From Candidatus Omnitrophota bacterium (GTDB taxonomy: Bacteria; Omnitrophota; Gorgyraeia; Duberdicusellales; 4484-171): DNA of 5,533 nucleotides. The notes under the pieces were generated by a model. The model searched no databases and was not told the origin of the DNA. It saw nothing but the letters and a program-made list of their open reading frames with translations. Shown one piece after another: positions 1 to 5,339 of this stretch (the stretch's first letter is position 1; each line of letters opens with the position of its first letter). The stretch lies in NCBI GenBank assembly GCA_028710385.1, contig JAQTUC010000098.1, positions 1-5,533 of the forward strand, read 5' to 3'. The position numbers were made by a program, and so were the translations under genes.

Positions 1-423
1 TGCGTTTAAAACAGTTGACGGAAAAAGCGCAGGATTTGAAAAATCCAAACCTTCCTTAAGAACTTCTCTGTCAAATTCAATCATTGACCATAAATGCGGG
101 TAAGTTGTGCCTGTAACAACGCCTATCTCATCTGTGTTTGCCTCGGTTATTGCAAGTTTAGCGTCGTCCATTGCAAGCTTGGCAGCTGTCATTAAAAATA
201 ACGAACTTCTGTCCAGATTACGCAGGCCTTTTTGTCCCAGGAAAACTTTTGGGTCAAAATTCTTTATTTCTCCGGCGCAGTTAACGGAAAATTTATCTGT
301 AGGAAAAGACTCAATTTTGGAAATCGCGGAATGTCCTTCCTCAAGCGACTTCCAGAATGCTTCCTTGCCTATACCACTGGGGCTTACTACGCCTAATGAA
401 CTTATTACAAATTCCTGTCTCAT
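1..423 (-). CDS. beta-ketoacyl-ACP synthase (FabF/KAS II-like), N-terminal part, cut by window edge
   Basis: Condensing enzyme of the thiolase fold that extends an acyl chain on acyl carrier protein using malonyl-ACP, in the cytoplasm. Only the first 141 codons are present, out of about 400 usual for the family. The protein starts MRQEFVISSLGVVSPSGIGK, matching the first strand and loop of KAS II proteins. It continues with AGEIKNFDP (about residues 46-54), a basic LDRSSLFLMTAAKLAMDDA helix, IGVVTGTTY and finally LFPSTVLNA at the edge, where FabF-type enzymes have their P-x-x-x-x-N segment. The catalytic Cys and both His lie beyond the window, so activity cannot be judged and a chain-length-factor-like inactive partner is possible. 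The ATG at 423 is the first start after an in-frame TAA three codons upstream. There is no Shine-Dalgarno, and a TATAAA box ends 5 nt before it. The divergence from housekeeping FabF at GTTYPHLWSM suggests a secondary (polyene or polyketide-like) rather than core lipid role; that is inference. Confidence 0.88.
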   Translation of the reverse strand, partial: MRQEFVISSLGVVSPSGIGKEAFWKSLEEGHSAISKIESFPTDKFSVNCAGEIKNFDPKVFLGQKGLRNLDRSSLFLMTAAKLAMDDAKLAITEANTDEIGVVTGTTYPHLWSMIEFDREVLKEGLDFSNPALFPSTVLNA

Positions 424-428
424 TGATG

Positions 429-456
429 TTTATAAATATTCAATTAGTAGAAACAA
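429..456 (-). promoter_or_regulatory. probable sigma70-type promoter of the ketosynthase gene
   Basis: Read on the minus strand, TTGTTT (456-451), a 16-bp spacer and TATAAA (434-429) precede the ATG at 423. Transcription would begin at or within a base or two of the start codon, giving a leaderless message. The -10 box is 5/6 to consensus, the -35 only about 3/6. No ribosome binding site lies between box and ATG. Confidence 0.5.
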
Positions 457-508
457 GCACATTCCGCTTGGATTTAAGTATTTTAGCGTAAAATCGTATT
501 TTGTAAAC

Positions 509-539
509 CCCATAAAGAAAAATTAACGCATTTTATGGG
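509..539. repeat. 8-bp perfect inverted repeat CCCATAAA/TTTATGGG
   Basis: CCCATAAA (509-516) is the exact reverse complement of TTTATGGG (532-539), with a 15-nt spacer; a G-T pair could add one step. No T-run follows on either strand, so it is not an intrinsic terminator. It lies about 85 bp upstream of the ketosynthase start and could be an operator or a chance palindrome. A smaller palindrome, TTTTA-GCG-TAAAA, sits at 481-493. Confidence 0.3.
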
Positions 540-603
540 CCTTTAACCGCTTAAAAAACCGCGTAAATACAGTAAACGCTTTCACAAAAATGAGCCAAAA
601 GCA

Positions 604-633
604 TTGAATACGTATAAATAAAAATGTTATTGT
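604..633 (+). promoter_or_regulatory. possible weak promoter for the plus-strand hairpin transcript
   Basis: TTGAAT (604-609), an 18-bp spacer and TATTGT (628-633) would start transcription near 640, right where the G-rich hairpin begins. Each box matches consensus at about 4/6. The region is AT-rich, so other -10-like words (TATAAA at 613-618, TATATA at 635-640) occur by chance and this assignment is weak. Confidence 0.2.
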
Positions 634-640
634 TTATATA

Positions 641-705
641 GGGCTCTCGTAAGAGGGCCAAAGCCACGGACCCTCTCCCTATTTTTGGGGGAGGGGTCTT
701 TTTTT
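641..705 (+). ncRNA. candidate short structured RNA: GNRA-capped hairpin followed by intrinsic terminator
   Basis: GGCTCTC (642-648) pairs with GAGGGCC (653-659) over 7 bp, including one T-G pair, and the loop is GTAA, a GNRA tetraloop. A 9-nt linker (660-668) leads to a strong terminator ending in seven T residues at 705. The next plus-strand gene starts about 2 kb downstream and both flanking genes are on the minus strand, so the terminator has no protein-coding client. The simplest reading is an independent transcript of about 65 nt. It could also be antisense to the 5' untranslated region or readthrough of the minus-strand genes, or be a decayed repeat. I recognise no known RNA family. 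Confidence 0.33.
669..705 (+). terminator. strong intrinsic terminator, plus-strand orientation
   Basis: GACCC (669-673) pairs with GGGTC (694-698). TCTCCC (674-679) pairs with GGGGGA (687-692), leaving G693 bulged and a 7-nt T-rich loop (680-686). The 11-bp GC-rich stem is followed directly by seven T residues (699-705). The minus strand has no matching T-run, so the orientation is clear. Confidence 0.7.
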
Positions 706-711
706 AATGAG

Positions 712-759
712 CGCATCATTTTTCCAAGTGCTCCTGCACGCAGAAAAAATGATAGTGCG
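712..759. repeat. nested imperfect inverted repeat of about 48 bp
   Basis: CGCA (712-715) pairs with TGCG (756-759), and TCATTTTT (716-723) pairs with AAAAATGA (745-752), with a TAG bulge at 753-755. Inside, GTGC (728-731) pairs with GCAC (736-739) around a TCCT loop. Neither strand has a T-run directly after it. It lies about 100 bp beyond the YgiQ stop, so in that gene's transcript it could form a 3' stabilising hairpin. A repeat remnant is equally possible. Confidence 0.42.
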
Positions 760-766
760 AATTAAT

Positions 767-799
767 ACTGAGCGAAGAAGCAAAGCGACTGAGTCGAAG
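767..799. repeat. imperfect tandem direct repeat ACTGAG(T)CGAAG
   Basis: ACTGAGCGAAG (767-777) and ACTGAGTCGAAG (788-799) differ by one inserted T and are separated by 10 bp. The second copy overlaps a small palindrome, CGACT-G-AGTCG (786-796). Mixed with the neighbouring inverted repeat, this looks like part of a dispersed intergenic element rather than unique sequence; only a genome comparison could show that. Confidence 0.38.
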
Positions 800-833
800 G
801 ATCTATTAGCGGCACTAAGTAAATATTAAGCGG

Positions 834-863
834 AAAAAAGTCAACAAGGCTTCTACCATGCCT
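834..863 (-). terminator. weak possible terminator of the YgiQ gene
   Basis: On the minus strand AGGC (863-860), overlapping the stop codon, can pair with GCCT (850-847) around a 9-nt loop, and a run of six T residues (839-834) follows after 7 nt. A 4-bp stem is far below normal strength, so termination here is doubtful. Confidence 0.15.
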
Positions 864-2631
864 ACACTTTAAGCACAGCAGCCAAATGCTGCGCCTTCAA
901 AATCTTTAAAGCCTCACGCACCAACTGCCGGTTTTTTGGATTTTTATGCTGAATGAGCGCTCTTTGCATTTTTCGTTCTTTAAATGTCTTTGCGCTATAA
1001 ACAGCTTTTCCAGTAAACGGATTAACACCGGTACAATAAAGGCAGGAAGCAAAAGTCATAGGTAACGGAATAAAATCCTGGATTTGTTCAGGGTTAATTT
1101 TTCTCCGCGAAAGATACAGGGCAAGCTCAAGCGCCTCTTTAAGGCCGGATGAGGGATGGCTTGCTATAAAATAATTAACAAGATAGGTTTTCTTTTTTGT
1201 TTTAGCATTTACCTTGTCAAGCTGCCTAAGAAACTTCTCATAGGTTAATACATAAGGCTTGTTCATGCTTTGCAAAACAGAATCAACCACGTGTTCAGGC
1301 GCAACTTTCATCTGCCCGCTTATGTTAAATTTACAAATCTGGGTTAAGTACTCCTCCGCATTCTCATCAGCCAATAAATCATACCGGAAACCGCTGCTTA
1401 TAAAAACATGCTTAACCCCGGGGATTTCCGCAATTTTTTTATACAACTGAATACTTTCTTTGTATCCTAACTTAAGATTTTTACAGGCAGAAGGGTTAAG
1501 GCAGCTTTTATTATCGCAAAATCCATCGTTTGGCCAACGGCTGCAGCTTGCCTGATACAGGTTTGCTGTCGGCCCGCCGATATCAGTGATTGTGCCTTTA
1601 AAATCCTTCATACGGGAAAGCAACCTTGCTTCTTCCAAGATTGATTCTTCGCTGCGGCTTTGGATGATGCGGCCCTGATGCATATACAGCGAACAAAAAC
1701 TGCACATACCGCAGCAGCCCCTGTGGGATATTATTGAAAAGCGAACTGTTTCAAACCCCTTCACTCCTCCGAGCTTGTCGTAGGAAGGATGCCATCTGCG
1801 CGCGTAATTAAGTCCGTATATTCTGTCCAGGTCTTCTGTGGTCAACGGGTATGCCGGCGGAAACTGCACAACAAACCTGTCAGCGTGTTTCTGCGCCAGG
1901 ATTTTTGCGCTGAGTGGATTCATCTGGGAATAGATTTCGCGGAAAGCCAAATTGTATTTATTTTTATCATCTTTTATTTCTTCAAACGAAGGAATGGTTT
2001 TAGATTCTGTTAAAAAATCCAGGTTTTTGCGTATAACAACCGTGCCTCTTATGTTATTAAGCGCCTGCGGCTCTGCTCCGTTCTTAAGCTGTTTTGCTAT
2101 TTCAACTATTTGGGACTCTCCCATTCCATAAACAAGAATATCCGCTTTTGCATCAACAAGCACCGAACGCCTTACGTCATTGTCCCAATAGTCATAATGC
2201 GAAAATCTGCGCAAGCTTGCCTCAAGCCCGCCTAAAACTATGGGGCAATCTCTGTAAGCTTCTCTTGCTTTGTTTGCATAAACTATCAAAGCCCTGTCAG
2301 GCCGAAGGCCTGACCTGCCTCCGGGAGAATAATCGTCAGAACTTCTCAGGCGTTTGTTGGCAGTATAATTTGAAACCATAGAGTCAACATTTCCTGAAGT
2401 AACCGCGAAGAAAAGTTTAGGCCGACCCAGTTTTTTAAAATCGTCCAGATTGCGCCAATTAGGCTGCGCTATAATGCCAACGCTAAAGCCCTCAACCTCA
2501 AGAATCCTTCCTATTATGGCTGCGCCATATGAAGGGTGATCCACATAAGCGTCACCGGTTATAATAATTATATCCGGCTCGCTTAATCCGCGCTTTTTTA
2601 AATCCTGCTGATTGATAGGCAAAAAATCCAT
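862..2631 (-). CDS. ygiQ: YgiQ family radical SAM protein, complete, short form
   Basis: Member of the YgiQ (UPF0313) family of radical S-adenosylmethionine proteins; the substrate is not established. All expected blocks are present. The YgiQ_N domain begins at residue 1 and holds ITGDAYVDHPS (24-34) and GFSVGIIAQPNW (48-59). SHYDYWDND (144-152) and YGMGE (168-172) follow. The radical SAM cluster motif HRGCCGMCSFC supplies Cys306, Cys310 and Cys313 in the family's CxxxCxxC spacing, before HQGRIIQSRS (318-327) and ITDIGGPTANLY (348-359). Four further cysteines (363, 372, 377, 383) match the second Cys-rich patch of the family. KVAPEHV (442-448) and YFIASHP (487-493) lie in the C-terminal part. 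At 589 residues it is shorter than the 739-residue E. coli protein and lacks the long basic tail. The ATG at 2631 is right because PINQQDLKKRG is the usual N-terminus, although no Shine-Dalgarno precedes it. Nothing links it functionally to its neighbours. Confidence 0.96.
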   Translation of the reverse strand: MDFLPINQQDLKKRGLSEPDIIIITGDAYVDHPSYGAAIIGRILEVEGFSVGIIAQPNWRNLDDFKKLGRPKLFFAVTSGNVDSMVSNYTANKRLRSSDDYSPGGRSGLRPDRALIVYANKAREAYRDCPIVLGGLEASLRRFSHYDYWDNDVRRSVLVDAKADILVYGMGESQIVEIAKQLKNGAEPQALNNIRGTVVIRKNLDFLTESKTIPSFEEIKDDKNKYNLAFREIYSQMNPLSAKILAQKHADRFVVQFPPAYPLTTEDLDRIYGLNYARRWHPSYDKLGGVKGFETVRFSIISHRGCCGMCSFCSLYMHQGRIIQSRSEESILEEARLLSRMKDFKGTITDIGGPTANLYQASCSRWPNDGFCDNKSCLNPSACKNLKLGYKESIQLYKKIAEIPGVKHVFISSGFRYDLLADENAEEYLTQICKFNISGQMKVAPEHVVDSVLQSMNKPYVLTYEKFLRQLDKVNAKTKKKTYLVNYFIASHPSSGLKEALELALYLSRRKINPEQIQDFIPLPMTFASCLYCTGVNPFTGKAVYSAKTFKERKMQRALIQHKNPKNRQLVREALKILKAQHLAAVLKV

Positions 2632-2684
2632 AACCAGTTTTGTTATTATTGTTGTTTTTTAGTCTTAAGAAAAATCATGGTAAT

Positions 2685-2713
2685 ATTATAAACTAAGCCG
2701 ATTAAAATGAAAT
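2685..2713 (-). promoter_or_regulatory. probable sigma70-type promoter of the YgiQ gene
   Basis: On the minus strand a perfect TATAAT (2690-2685) follows ATTTCA (2713-2708) with a 17-bp spacer. Transcription would start near 2678, giving a leader of about 47 nt. The -35 is weak (3/6). It lies back to back with the methyltransferase promoter, the two -35 boxes being only 3 bp apart. Confidence 0.5.
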
Positions 2714-2716
2714 AGC

Positions 2717-2745
2717 TTTCTGAAACAACCGATAATTGCTATAAT
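2717..2745 (+). promoter_or_regulatory. extended -10 promoter of the methyltransferase gene
   Basis: A perfect TATAAT (2740-2745) is preceded by TG one base upstream (2737-2738), forming an extended -10 TGCTATAAT. The -35 (TTTCTG, 2717-2722, 17-bp spacer) is poor, as is common for extended -10 promoters. Only six bases separate the box from the ATG at 2752, so transcription should start at the start codon itself. Confidence 0.6.
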
Positions 2746-2751
2746 TAATTC

Positions 2752-4020
2752 ATGAAAGTAGAAATACAAAAAATTGTCTATCCGGGAAAAAGCTTTGCCA
2801 GTCAAAACGGCAAAATCATTTTTACAAACGAAGGCCTTCCCGGTGAAATTGCAGAAATATCGCCGATACGCGAAAGAAAGAATTATATTGAAGCGCAAAC
2901 TCTTAGCATATCCAACGAATCTGGAAAACGGGTCAAACCGCTATGCAGCCACTACAAAACATGCTCGTCATACCAATACATAGACTACGCCTATCAACTG
3001 GAACTTAAAAAGCTTCAGATAGAAGAAATTTTTAAGCATACCGTGAAAAAAGAATTAACCGGCTTTGAAATAAAACCCTCGGGGAAGATATGGGAATACA
3101 GGAACAAATTGCGCCTAAGCCTGCTATGGAAAAACAATAACGCTGTTCTTGCGTATCATGCGCCGGAAACGCACGATGAATTTGTGCCTATAGACGAGTG
3201 TTATCTTGCCTCAAAAAATATGAACAATCTTTTCTCCTCTCTTCTCAAAATAATCAATACGAACAGGTTTACGTTTATAGAGGAAATTGAAATAAAAGAA
3301 AATTCCAACGGCTCTCTCCTCGCTGTTATCTACGGCAAAACTCCCGATTGTGGCGGGATTACCCGGACATTTCCTGATGAAATCACCGGGAAATTTGATT
3401 TATCAGGAATAATATACATTGGGGAGAAAAACCGCAGAGAAAAAATTATTTACGGAAAAAACTATCTGGAGGAAAAAATATCCGGTAAAGTTTTCCGCAT
3501 CGGAGCGCAGTCATTTTTTCAGATAAACATAAGCACGCTTGAGCTTCTTATCAAGGATATGGATGAAATGATTAAAACAAGAAATTTTAAAATAGCCGCT
3601 GATTTATATTGCGGCATAGGAACATTCGGCATAATCTTCGCGGATAAAGCGCAAAAAATGCTCGGAGTGGAATTGCTTGAAGAAAACACCTCATTTTTAA
3701 AAGAAAATATAGCGCTCAATAAAATAAATAATTACAGTTTTAAAAAAGGCCCGAGCGAACGCCTGATATCAGAAATATTCACGGAAAAAATTAAAACGCT
3801 TATTGTTGATCCTCCCAGGAAAGGTATTGGCGAAAACGTCTGCAAGGAATTACTAAAAGCAGGGCCTGAGCATATCTTTTATGTCTCCTGCGACCCCATC
3901 ACGCTTGCAAGAGACCTTAAAATGCTTTTACAAAAATATGATTTGGCAAAAGTTTATGGCTACGATTTCTACCCCCATACTCCGCACATAGAAATCTTAA
4001 CCATTTTGGATAAAAAATAA
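2752..4020 (+). CDS. TRAM-domain RNA (uracil-C5) methyltransferase, RlmD/RumA-TrmA family
   Basis: SAM-dependent enzyme of COG2265 type that makes 5-methyluridine in rRNA or tRNA; which RNA cannot be decided here. Residues 1-60 form a TRAM RNA-binding domain ending its core with LPGE (29-32). The central domain has IWEYRNKLRLSL (113-124) and GAQSFFQIN (251-259). The catalytic domain has the SAM motif DLYCGIGTFG (284-293), GVELLEE (305-311), VDPPRKG (352-358), the nucleophile Cys380 in FYVSCDP, and a C-terminal YPHTPHIE whose Glu414 matches the family's general base. Length (422) is typical. The oddity is the iron-sulfur site: Cys65, Cys71 and Cys150 are kept, but the usual CGGCxLQ has become CSSYQ, so the third of the four ligands known from E. 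coli RumA is missing. The start is set by the TRAM alignment, and no Shine-Dalgarno is present because the message seems leaderless. It ends 4 bp from the convergent aminotransferase. Confidence 0.94.
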   Translation: MKVEIQKIVYPGKSFASQNGKIIFTNEGLPGEIAEISPIRERKNYIEAQTLSISNESGKRVKPLCSHYKTCSSYQYIDYAYQLELKKLQIEEIFKHTVKKELTGFEIKPSGKIWEYRNKLRLSLLWKNNNAVLAYHAPETHDEFVPIDECYLASKNMNNLFSSLLKIINTNRFTFIEEIEIKENSNGSLLAVIYGKTPDCGGITRTFPDEITGKFDLSGIIYIGEKNRREKIIYGKNYLEEKISGKVFRIGAQSFFQINISTLELLIKDMDEMIKTRNFKIAADLYCGIGTFGIIFADKAQKMLGVELLEENTSFLKENIALNKINNYSFKKGPSERLISEIFTEKIKTLIVDPPRKGIGENVCKELLKAGPEHIFYVSCDPITLARDLKMLLQKYDLAKVYGYDFYPHTPHIEILTILDKK

Positions 4021-4024
4021 GCGG

Positions 4025-5242
4025 TTATTGCGAAAGCGTTTCGCGTAGCATTTTAATCAAAATTTTCGCATCGTTATCGCTTAAAAATGCGCTGGTAGAA
4101 AAGGTCAGCTGTCTTTTTGAAAAATCGCGCGCGTTATCTGTTGTTTTACAGGAAAGGCTGTCTTTAAGATAATCATAATCGCAAATAGCATTAAGATAAA
4201 CAATTGAAACTCCAAGCCCATACCTGTTTATTTTCTTGAAAAATTCATTGCGTTTTTCTGCTTCGTCAAAAAGTACGGTTAAGAAAGGGTAAGTTGCATA
4301 ATCGCCGCTATTTTCCCTAACAACCTTTATTCCTTTTATTTGGGTTAACTCTTTGATGTAGAACAAAGCGCGTTCGCGTTGTTTCGCAACTTCTTCGCCT
4401 AATCTGTAAAAACTTTTATGGCCGAGTAATTTGCGAAATCCCGACACAGCATGAGTATCAAACTCAGTATCGTATTCCTCGCCGAATGCTTTGTCCTGAT
4501 TTTTACCGAGATTCCAGAAAATCTGCGGAAGCTTAAAAACAAACCAGAAAAGCGAAGGCCGGTAAAAAATCCAGTATCCCAGGAGTTCAATTATTTTAAA
4601 AAATTCTGAAACGTAATTTTTACGCACAACATCTTTAATCGTACTTGTAACCACCGATGAATATTCTTTTTTGTTAACAGCAAGCACGCCTCCCTCGTAT
4701 ATGGCAAGGCCCTTACCCCTGCAAAGGCTGAAAAATGAGAAATCTCCCAATGTGCCGCATTTCTTTCCTCTATACATTGCGCCCATACTATGCGCGCAAT
4801 CTTCAATCAAAAATATTTCTCTGCCTTTCGCAGTTTCCTTTATTCTGTCAAAATCCAAAGGAATACCTCCTAAATGCACAGCTACTATGGCAAGTATATC
4901 TTTGTCTTCAGAGCATAGACTTCTTAGATTATCGTAGTTAAAATCAAAGTTTTCCTTATTTATATCACACACTTTTATACGTAATCCTGCCTTTTGCGCT
5001 GCGAGCGCAACCAAAGGGCATACGTATGCCGGAATAATTACTGTTCTTTTAGGCGAGATTTTGCGAAGAGATTCAAATATAAGGTATAAAGCAGCAGTGC
5101 CGGAATATGCAACAAAGACGCTATCTACGCCTAAAAAATCCCTAAAATCATCTTCCAGGCATTTAGCGGAAGGTTTGGTAAATAAATCACTGGCGCGGAA
5201 TTTCCAGCCGCTGGTTGGCGGAATTTCTTTAAAAATCGGCAT
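4025..5242 (-). CDS. DegT/DnrJ/EryC1/StrS family PLP-dependent aminotransferase
   Basis: Fold-type I pyridoxal-phosphate enzyme of the sugar aminotransferase family, normally acting on nucleotide-linked keto sugars for cell-surface glycans. Counted from the ATG at 5242 (405 residues), visible blocks are IPPTSGW (7-13), the phosphate-binding SGTAAL (47-52), VHLGGIPLDF (122-131), IEDCAHSMGA (146-155) with the cofactor-contacting Asp148, and FSLCRGKGLAIYEGG (171-185). In the last block Lys177 is the expected Schiff-base lysine. The RGKG context differs from the TKN/TKH context of ArnB- and perosamine-type members, so the sugar, or even a non-sugar substrate, cannot be named. A strongly hydrophobic stretch (about 214-243, including GYWIFYRPSLFWFVFKLP) sits in the middle and may contact a membrane or partner. 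A TTG at 5254 would add four residues; the ATG is preferred because MPIFKEIPPT fits the family N-terminus. No Shine-Dalgarno is seen. It is divergent from the transporter-like gene at 5340. Confidence 0.9.
   Translation of the reverse strand: MPIFKEIPPTSGWKFRASDLFTKPSAKCLEDDFRDFLGVDSVFVAYSGTAALYLIFESLRKISPKRTVIIPAYVCPLVALAAQKAGLRIKVCDINKENFDFNYDNLRSLCSEDKDILAIVAVHLGGIPLDFDRIKETAKGREIFLIEDCAHSMGAMYRGKKCGTLGDFSFFSLCRGKGLAIYEGGVLAVNKKEYSSVVTSTIKDVVRKNYVSEFFKIIELLGYWIFYRPSLFWFVFKLPQIFWNLGKNQDKAFGEEYDTEFDTHAVSGFRKLLGHKSFYRLGEEVAKQRERALFYIKELTQIKGIKVVRENSGDYATYPFLTVLFDEAEKRNEFFKKINRYGLGVSIVYLNAICDYDYLKDSLSCKTTDNARDFSKRQLTFSTSAFLSDNDAKILIKMLRETLSQ
4030..4044. terminator. possible bidirectional terminator hairpin at the convergent junction
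   Basis: GCGAAA (4030-4035) and TTTCGC (4039-4044) form a perfect 6-bp stem with a 3-base GCG loop, inside the last codons of the aminotransferase gene. On the plus strand a short T-run (4051-4054) follows at 6 nt. On the minus strand six T residues (4017-4012) follow after a 12-nt gap. Both T-runs are displaced from the stem, so efficiency is doubtful, but no better terminator lies between the two stops. Confidence 0.25.
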
Positions 5243-5264
5243 AATATGAATCAAAAAGGAAAAA

Positions 5265-5270
5265 TTTATA
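5265..5270 (-). promoter_or_regulatory. possible -10 box of the aminotransferase promoter
   Basis: TATAAA on the minus strand (5270-5265) would start transcription near 5258, 16 nt before the ATG at 5242 and about 4 nt before the alternative TTG at 5254. No good -35 is found at 16-18 bp. The 10 bases just upstream (5282-5273, GGCTTAGTTT) also occur beside the YgiQ -10 box. Confidence 0.33.
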
Positions 5271-5299
5271 TGAAACTAAGCCCTTTTATGATACAATAT

Positions 5300-5328
5300 T
5301 TTTCAATATTTTTGTCTTACATTATAAC
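5300..5328 (+). promoter_or_regulatory. probable promoter of the transporter-like gene
   Basis: TTTTCA (5300-5305), a 17-bp spacer and TATAAC (5323-5328) give 4/6 and 5/6 matches to sigma70 boxes. Transcription would begin near 5335, leaving a leader of about 5 nt before the ATG at 5340. That leaves no room for a Shine-Dalgarno. Confidence 0.48.
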
Positions 5329-5339
5329 ACCAAACTTAA

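Larger units (their letters stand above)
424..861. other. 438-bp intergenic region without a convincing protein gene
   Basis: This stretch separates two minus-strand genes. I see only very short open frames with no family resemblance, for example a ten-codon minus-strand frame just before the ketosynthase. From left to right it holds the ketosynthase promoter (429-456), small palindromes (481-493 and 509-539), an AT-rich stretch to 640, a plus-strand hairpin plus intrinsic terminator (641-705), a nested inverted repeat (712-759) and an imperfect direct repeat (767-799). The concentration of structured DNA suggests either a small RNA gene or decayed repeats. Confidence 0.6.

Noticed and set aside
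107..526. A 139-codon plus-strand open frame over the left edge.
   Set aside because: It is antisense to the clearly recognisable ketosynthase frame, has low-complexity Ser/Ala/Ile sequence and matches no family I know.
658..668. CCAAAGCCACGG after a GNRA hairpin resembles the core of the cyclic-di-GMP-I (GEMM) riboswitch.
   Set aside because: The second aptamer hairpin and its tetraloop receptor are absent, since the terminator begins at 669. The P1 closing stem is also missing, and no gene follows on the same strand.
2640..2675. A ten-codon minus-strand frame (MIFLKTKKQQ) in the leader of the YgiQ gene, as a possible leader peptide.
   Set aside because: It has no ribosome binding site, no run of regulatory codons and no attenuator hairpin; an AT-rich leader easily yields such a frame.
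4399..4806. Minus-strand frames overlapping the aminotransferase in another phase, which might indicate a frameshift.
   Set aside because: The main frame is continuous through all expected motifs, so there is no sign of a break.
4671..4941. Plus-strand open frames of 68 and 88 codons opposite the aminotransferase.
   Set aside because: They overlap the conserved DAHS and RGKG blocks of the real gene on the other strand and have no family features.
2690..5282. The 10-mer GGCTTAGTTT (minus strand) lies just upstream of both the YgiQ and the aminotransferase -10 boxes (2699-2690 and 5282-5273).
   Set aside because: Several shared 10-mers are expected by chance in a window this long, and two copies are too few to call an operator.
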